A stretch of DNA of 64,000 nt from positions 56,213 to 120,212 of the forward strand of contig CADASU010000003.1 of assembly GCA_902790675.1 (NCBI GenBank), in the 5' to 3' direction. The stretch is from Oscillospiraceae bacterium (lineage in GTDB: Bacteria; Bacillota; Clostridia; Oscillospirales; Ruminococcaceae). The notes under the pieces are model-generated. The model was given only the letters and a program-made list of their open reading frames with translations, did no database searches and had not been told where the DNA came from. Of the stretch, positions 62,018 to 64,000 are shown in pieces. Both the position numbers and the translations under genes were made by a program. Every line of letters starts with the position of its first letter. Within the stretch, counting starts at the first letter, position 1.

Positions 62018-63277
62018 TTGGATAATATTGTTAATGATATTATTTTATGGTTAAGTATGGCTTTTTTGATTGCTTTTTCTGCTTTTTTTTCTTCTTCCGA
62101 AACGGCTTTTGCAAGTTACAACAGAATAAGAATGAAAAAATTAGCTGCGGATGGAAATAAAAAAGCGGCTATGGTTGTTGAATTAAATGGGCAATATACT
62201 AATGTGCTTACGGCTATACTTATTGGAAATAATATAGTAAACATAGTTGCGTCTACTATTGGAACCCTATTGTTTACATCTTATTTTGGTCCTATGGGCG
62301 CTGGCATATCTACAATATTTTTGACGGCTGTGTTACTTGTTTTTGGAGAAATTATTCCTAAAACTTTGGCAAATGATAATGCTGAATGGGTTTGTATGAA
62401 AAACATTGTTGGTGTTCGCTTCTTTATATTGATTTTTAGTCCATTGATTTTTGTTTTTGATAAACTCAAAAAAATTGTTAGTAGAATTGATAAATCAGAA
62501 AAACAACCTACCATTACGGAACAAGAATTGAAATTTATGATTGAAGAAATTGAAAATCAGGGAGTTTTGGAAAATCGAGAAAGCGAACTGGTTCGTTCTG
62601 CTTTGGATTTAGACGAAATAACGGCTGGTGAAGTTATGACGCCGAGAGTGGATTTAGTGTCTATAGAAGTGAATGAAAAAATAGAAAATGTAAAAAAAGT
62701 TTTTTTAAGTGAAAGATATTCTCGTTTGCCAGTTTATGAAAAAAATATTGATAATATTATTGGTGTTTTGAGTGAAAAAGATTTTTTTAGGGCATATTTT
62801 TCTGATGATCCTTTTAGTATTAGACATATGTTAAAGAAAACTTTATTAGTACCGCCTCGTACTAATATTTCTGAACTAATGAAAAATTTTCAGCAAGGAA
62901 AAACCCATATGGCTGTAGTTGTTGATCAATATGGTGGGATAGAGGGTGTTATAACTTTTGAAGATGTATTGGAGCAACTAATAGGAAATATATATGATGA
63001 AAAAGATACCAAAGAATATTTTATAAAAAAAATAAATGATTTTACGTGGTGGATAGATCCTGATATAAGCGTTAATGATATGTATAGAAATGTTTGCGGC
63101 TCTGAGTTTAAAGGTGAAACGGAGAGCAATACAATGGGTGGTTGGATATTGGAAAAACTTGAAAAATTGCCTGTAGAAGGAGACCAGTTTGTCTTTGGTG
63201 ATTTAGAAATTACTGTTTCGGAAATGAAAGATAAGCGTATAAAAGGCATTATAGTAAAAAAGAAGACTATTGATTAA
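62018..63277 (+). CDS. CNNM/CorC-HlyC family membrane protein
   Basis: 419 residues from TTG 62018 after GGAGGTGG. The N-terminal DUF21 (CNNM) membrane domain shows FFSSSETAFASYNRIR and GEIIPKTLAN. Two CBS domains follow (MTPRVDLVSIE and VVVDQYGGIEGVITFEDVLEQLIG). The C-terminal CorC_HlyC domain covers the last 80 residues. Relatives take part in Mg2+ or Na+ transport; often misnamed hemolysin. The stop overlaps the convergent gene. Confidence 0.93.
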   Translation: MDNIVNDIILWLSMAFLIAFSAFFSSSETAFASYNRIRMKKLAADGNKKAAMVVELNGQYTNVLTAILIGNNIVNIVASTIGTLLFTSYFGPMGAGISTIFLTAVLLVFGEIIPKTLANDNAEWVCMKNIVGVRFFILIFSPLIFVFDKLKKIVSRIDKSEKQPTITEQELKFMIEEIENQGVLENRESELVRSALDLDEITAGEVMTPRVDLVSIEVNEKIENVKKVFLSERYSRLPVYEKNIDNIIGVLSEKDFFRAYFSDDPFSIRHMLKKTLLVPPRTNISELMKNFQQGKTHMAVVVDQYGGIEGVITFEDVLEQLIGNIYDEKDTKEYFIKKINDFTWWIDPDISVNDMYRNVCGSEFKGETESNTMGGWILEKLEKLPVEGDQFVFGDLEITVSEMKDKRIKGIIVKKKTID

Positions 63278-63292
63278 TCGTCATAGTCTTCT
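63261..63292 (-). terminator. Hairpin terminator inside overlapping gene ends
   Basis: AGAAGACTAT (63261-63270) pairs perfectly with ATAGTCTTCT (63283-63292). Read on the minus strand it is followed by six T, so it is a standard terminator for the minus gene placed within the end of the plus gene. Confidence 0.75.
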
Positions 63293-63618
63293 AATATTTT
63301 ATTAAGCTGCTCTATGTTCTCTATATATATGCCTTGTGATAGAAGTTCTCTATCGTATGGTGGTAATATGCTTGTTTCTTTTTCTAAAATGTCTATCGGG
63401 GCTTCTGTGCCCTTTTTGAATACGTTTATTTTCCCATTTATGTCTTTTAATACATATTCATAATTTTCTTTGGAATTAGATATTTTTGGTTCTATAACTG
63501 GATTTGTGGGTTCCTTTGCTATGCGTATTAGACTATACAGTGTGCAAAATATTATTGAAAAAATGATAATTGATATTATTGAGCATAAAATTAAAAATTT
63601 TTTTGACTTCTTTGACAT
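63274..63618 (-). CDS. Small membrane-anchored protein of unknown function
   Basis: 114 residues from ATG 63618, 6 bases after AAGGAGG; a longer frame is rejected. One membrane anchor covers about 8-30, followed by an extracellular part. The C-terminal YVLKDINGKINVFKKGTEAPIDIL and the ending LNKILEDYDD recall a clostridial family, perhaps the BofC C-terminal type, though I am not sure of this. If so, it could belong to sporulation checkpoint control. Confidence 0.7.
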   Translation of the reverse strand: MSKKSKKFLILCSIISIIIFSIIFCTLYSLIRIAKEPTNPVIEPKISNSKENYEYVLKDINGKINVFKKGTEAPIDILEKETSILPPYDRELLSQGIYIENIEQLNKILEDYDD

Positions 63619-63734
63619 TATTGTCCTCCTTATGGATTTTTTGTCTTTTAAAATAATTTTCCCCAAAAATTTATTTATTATACATGACAAATTATTATAA
63701 AAGCAACAAAAAACAAAATAAATGCAAAAATGTA

Positions 63735-63763
63735 TTGACAATAATGAAAAAATGATTTAAGAT
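63735..63763 (+). promoter_or_regulatory. rRNA-type promoter P1
   Basis: Perfect TTGACA (63735-63740), 17-base spacer, TAAGAT (63758-63763). Confidence 0.7.
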
Positions 63764-63889
63764 AATATGGCACCGCGATGAAGTGATGCATGGAAGTGGT
63801 TTGAAAATTAAGCTACTTATTTATTTGAGGTTGTTTTGTCTTACAGTTTATTTGGAAGCAACAGTTTTGAAAAAATATCTAAAAAGTTG

Positions 63890-63918
63890 TTGACAAATGA
63901 GATAAAGTGTGGTAAGAT
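63890..63918 (+). promoter_or_regulatory. rRNA-type promoter P2
   Basis: Perfect TTGACA (63890-63895), 17-base spacer, TAAGAT (63913-63918), the same boxes as P1. Confidence 0.75.
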
Positions 63919-63924
63919 AATCTG

Positions 63925-64000
63925 GCGGCGAAAAGCTGCTAGTTAGTTGAAGTCAAACTAACGATTGGACCTTGAAAATTAAACAATATGACAAACAATT
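63925..64000 (+). other. Leader region of an rRNA operon (no 16S sequence in window)
   Basis: After P2 there is a hairpin GTTAGTT/AACTAAC (about 63943-63963) and then GACCTTGAAAATTAAAC, a sequence type common in Firmicute rRNA leaders. The gene itself would start beyond 64000. Confidence 0.6.

Overview
The window is strongly AT-rich DNA with short intergenic gaps, strong GGAGG-type ribosome binding sites and many TTG/GTG starts. Gene content points to a spore-forming anaerobe of class Clostridia (Bacillota), possibly an Oscillospirales-like or host-associated lineage. Supporting genes are spoIIR and spmAB (sporulation), a complete A/V-type ATPase operon, the electron-bifurcating transhydrogenase nfnAB, a DUF4364 regulator, mini-RNase III, the Prp protease with a pre-L27 extension, TmcAL, and aspS-gatCAB. 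Lineage is inferred from families, not from a 16S gene: the window ends just inside an rRNA leader, upstream of any 16S sequence.

Layout. 1-990 (minus): truncated ABC ATPase. 1103-5305: DUF1015 protein, PatA-like aminotransferase, ispE and spoIIR. 5294-9238: prfB, then the M16-like pair yfmF/yfmH. 9435-15378: secreted transglutaminase-like protein, lgt, folD, rplU-prp-rpmA, obg and mrnC. 15469-22848: a small Asn-rich protein, an RsmF-like methyltransferase, yebC, aspS and gatCAB. 22897-28112: DegV protein, spmAB, a lipoprotein, tmcAL, hpf, and a VOC-family pseudogene with two in-frame stops. 28524-29969: secreted GH13 alpha-amylase with an unusual cysteine-rich insertion. 30024-34695 (minus): bioA, bioD, bioY, bioB and a FemX-like enzyme, divergent from a class A PBP (34834-37005). 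37117-45770 (minus): nine-gene A/V-ATPase operon. 45930-49856 (minus): nfnA, nfnB, an ACT protein and a UPF0210 protein. 50169-58800: P1B-type metal ATPase, full-length purL, mtaB, an HPr-like protein without the catalytic His, and a flippase-like membrane protein. 59192-59681 (minus): five tRNA genes (transcript order Gly, Arg, His, Gln, Gln) behind a perfect consensus promoter. 59850-63618: XRE regulator, DUF4364 regulator, Fic protein, CorC/HlyC-type protein and a small membrane-anchored protein. 63735-64000: tandem rRNA-type promoters and leader.

How the genes work together. aspS-gatCAB and the two tRNA-Gln genes, both starting with U1-A72, fit indirect synthesis of Gln-tRNA (and possibly Asn-tRNA) by transamidation. 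The rplU-prp-rpmA block encodes L27 with an N-terminal extension and the protease that removes it. The bio cluster has the last three steps and the importer component but no pimelate-side genes or bioF, suggesting scavenging or genes elsewhere. NfnAB balances NADH, NADPH and ferredoxin; the A/V-ATPase couples ATP to ion flux.

I saw no transposase, CRISPR array, prophage module or obvious large new system. The most unusual signals are regulatory: a terminator hairpin whose 3' arm contains the spoIIR ribosome binding site; an XRE gene with a back-to-back consensus promoter that faces no gene and could make an antisense or small RNA; two copies of a palindromic site around the VOC pseudogene and the amylase; and the cysteine-rich amylase loop.
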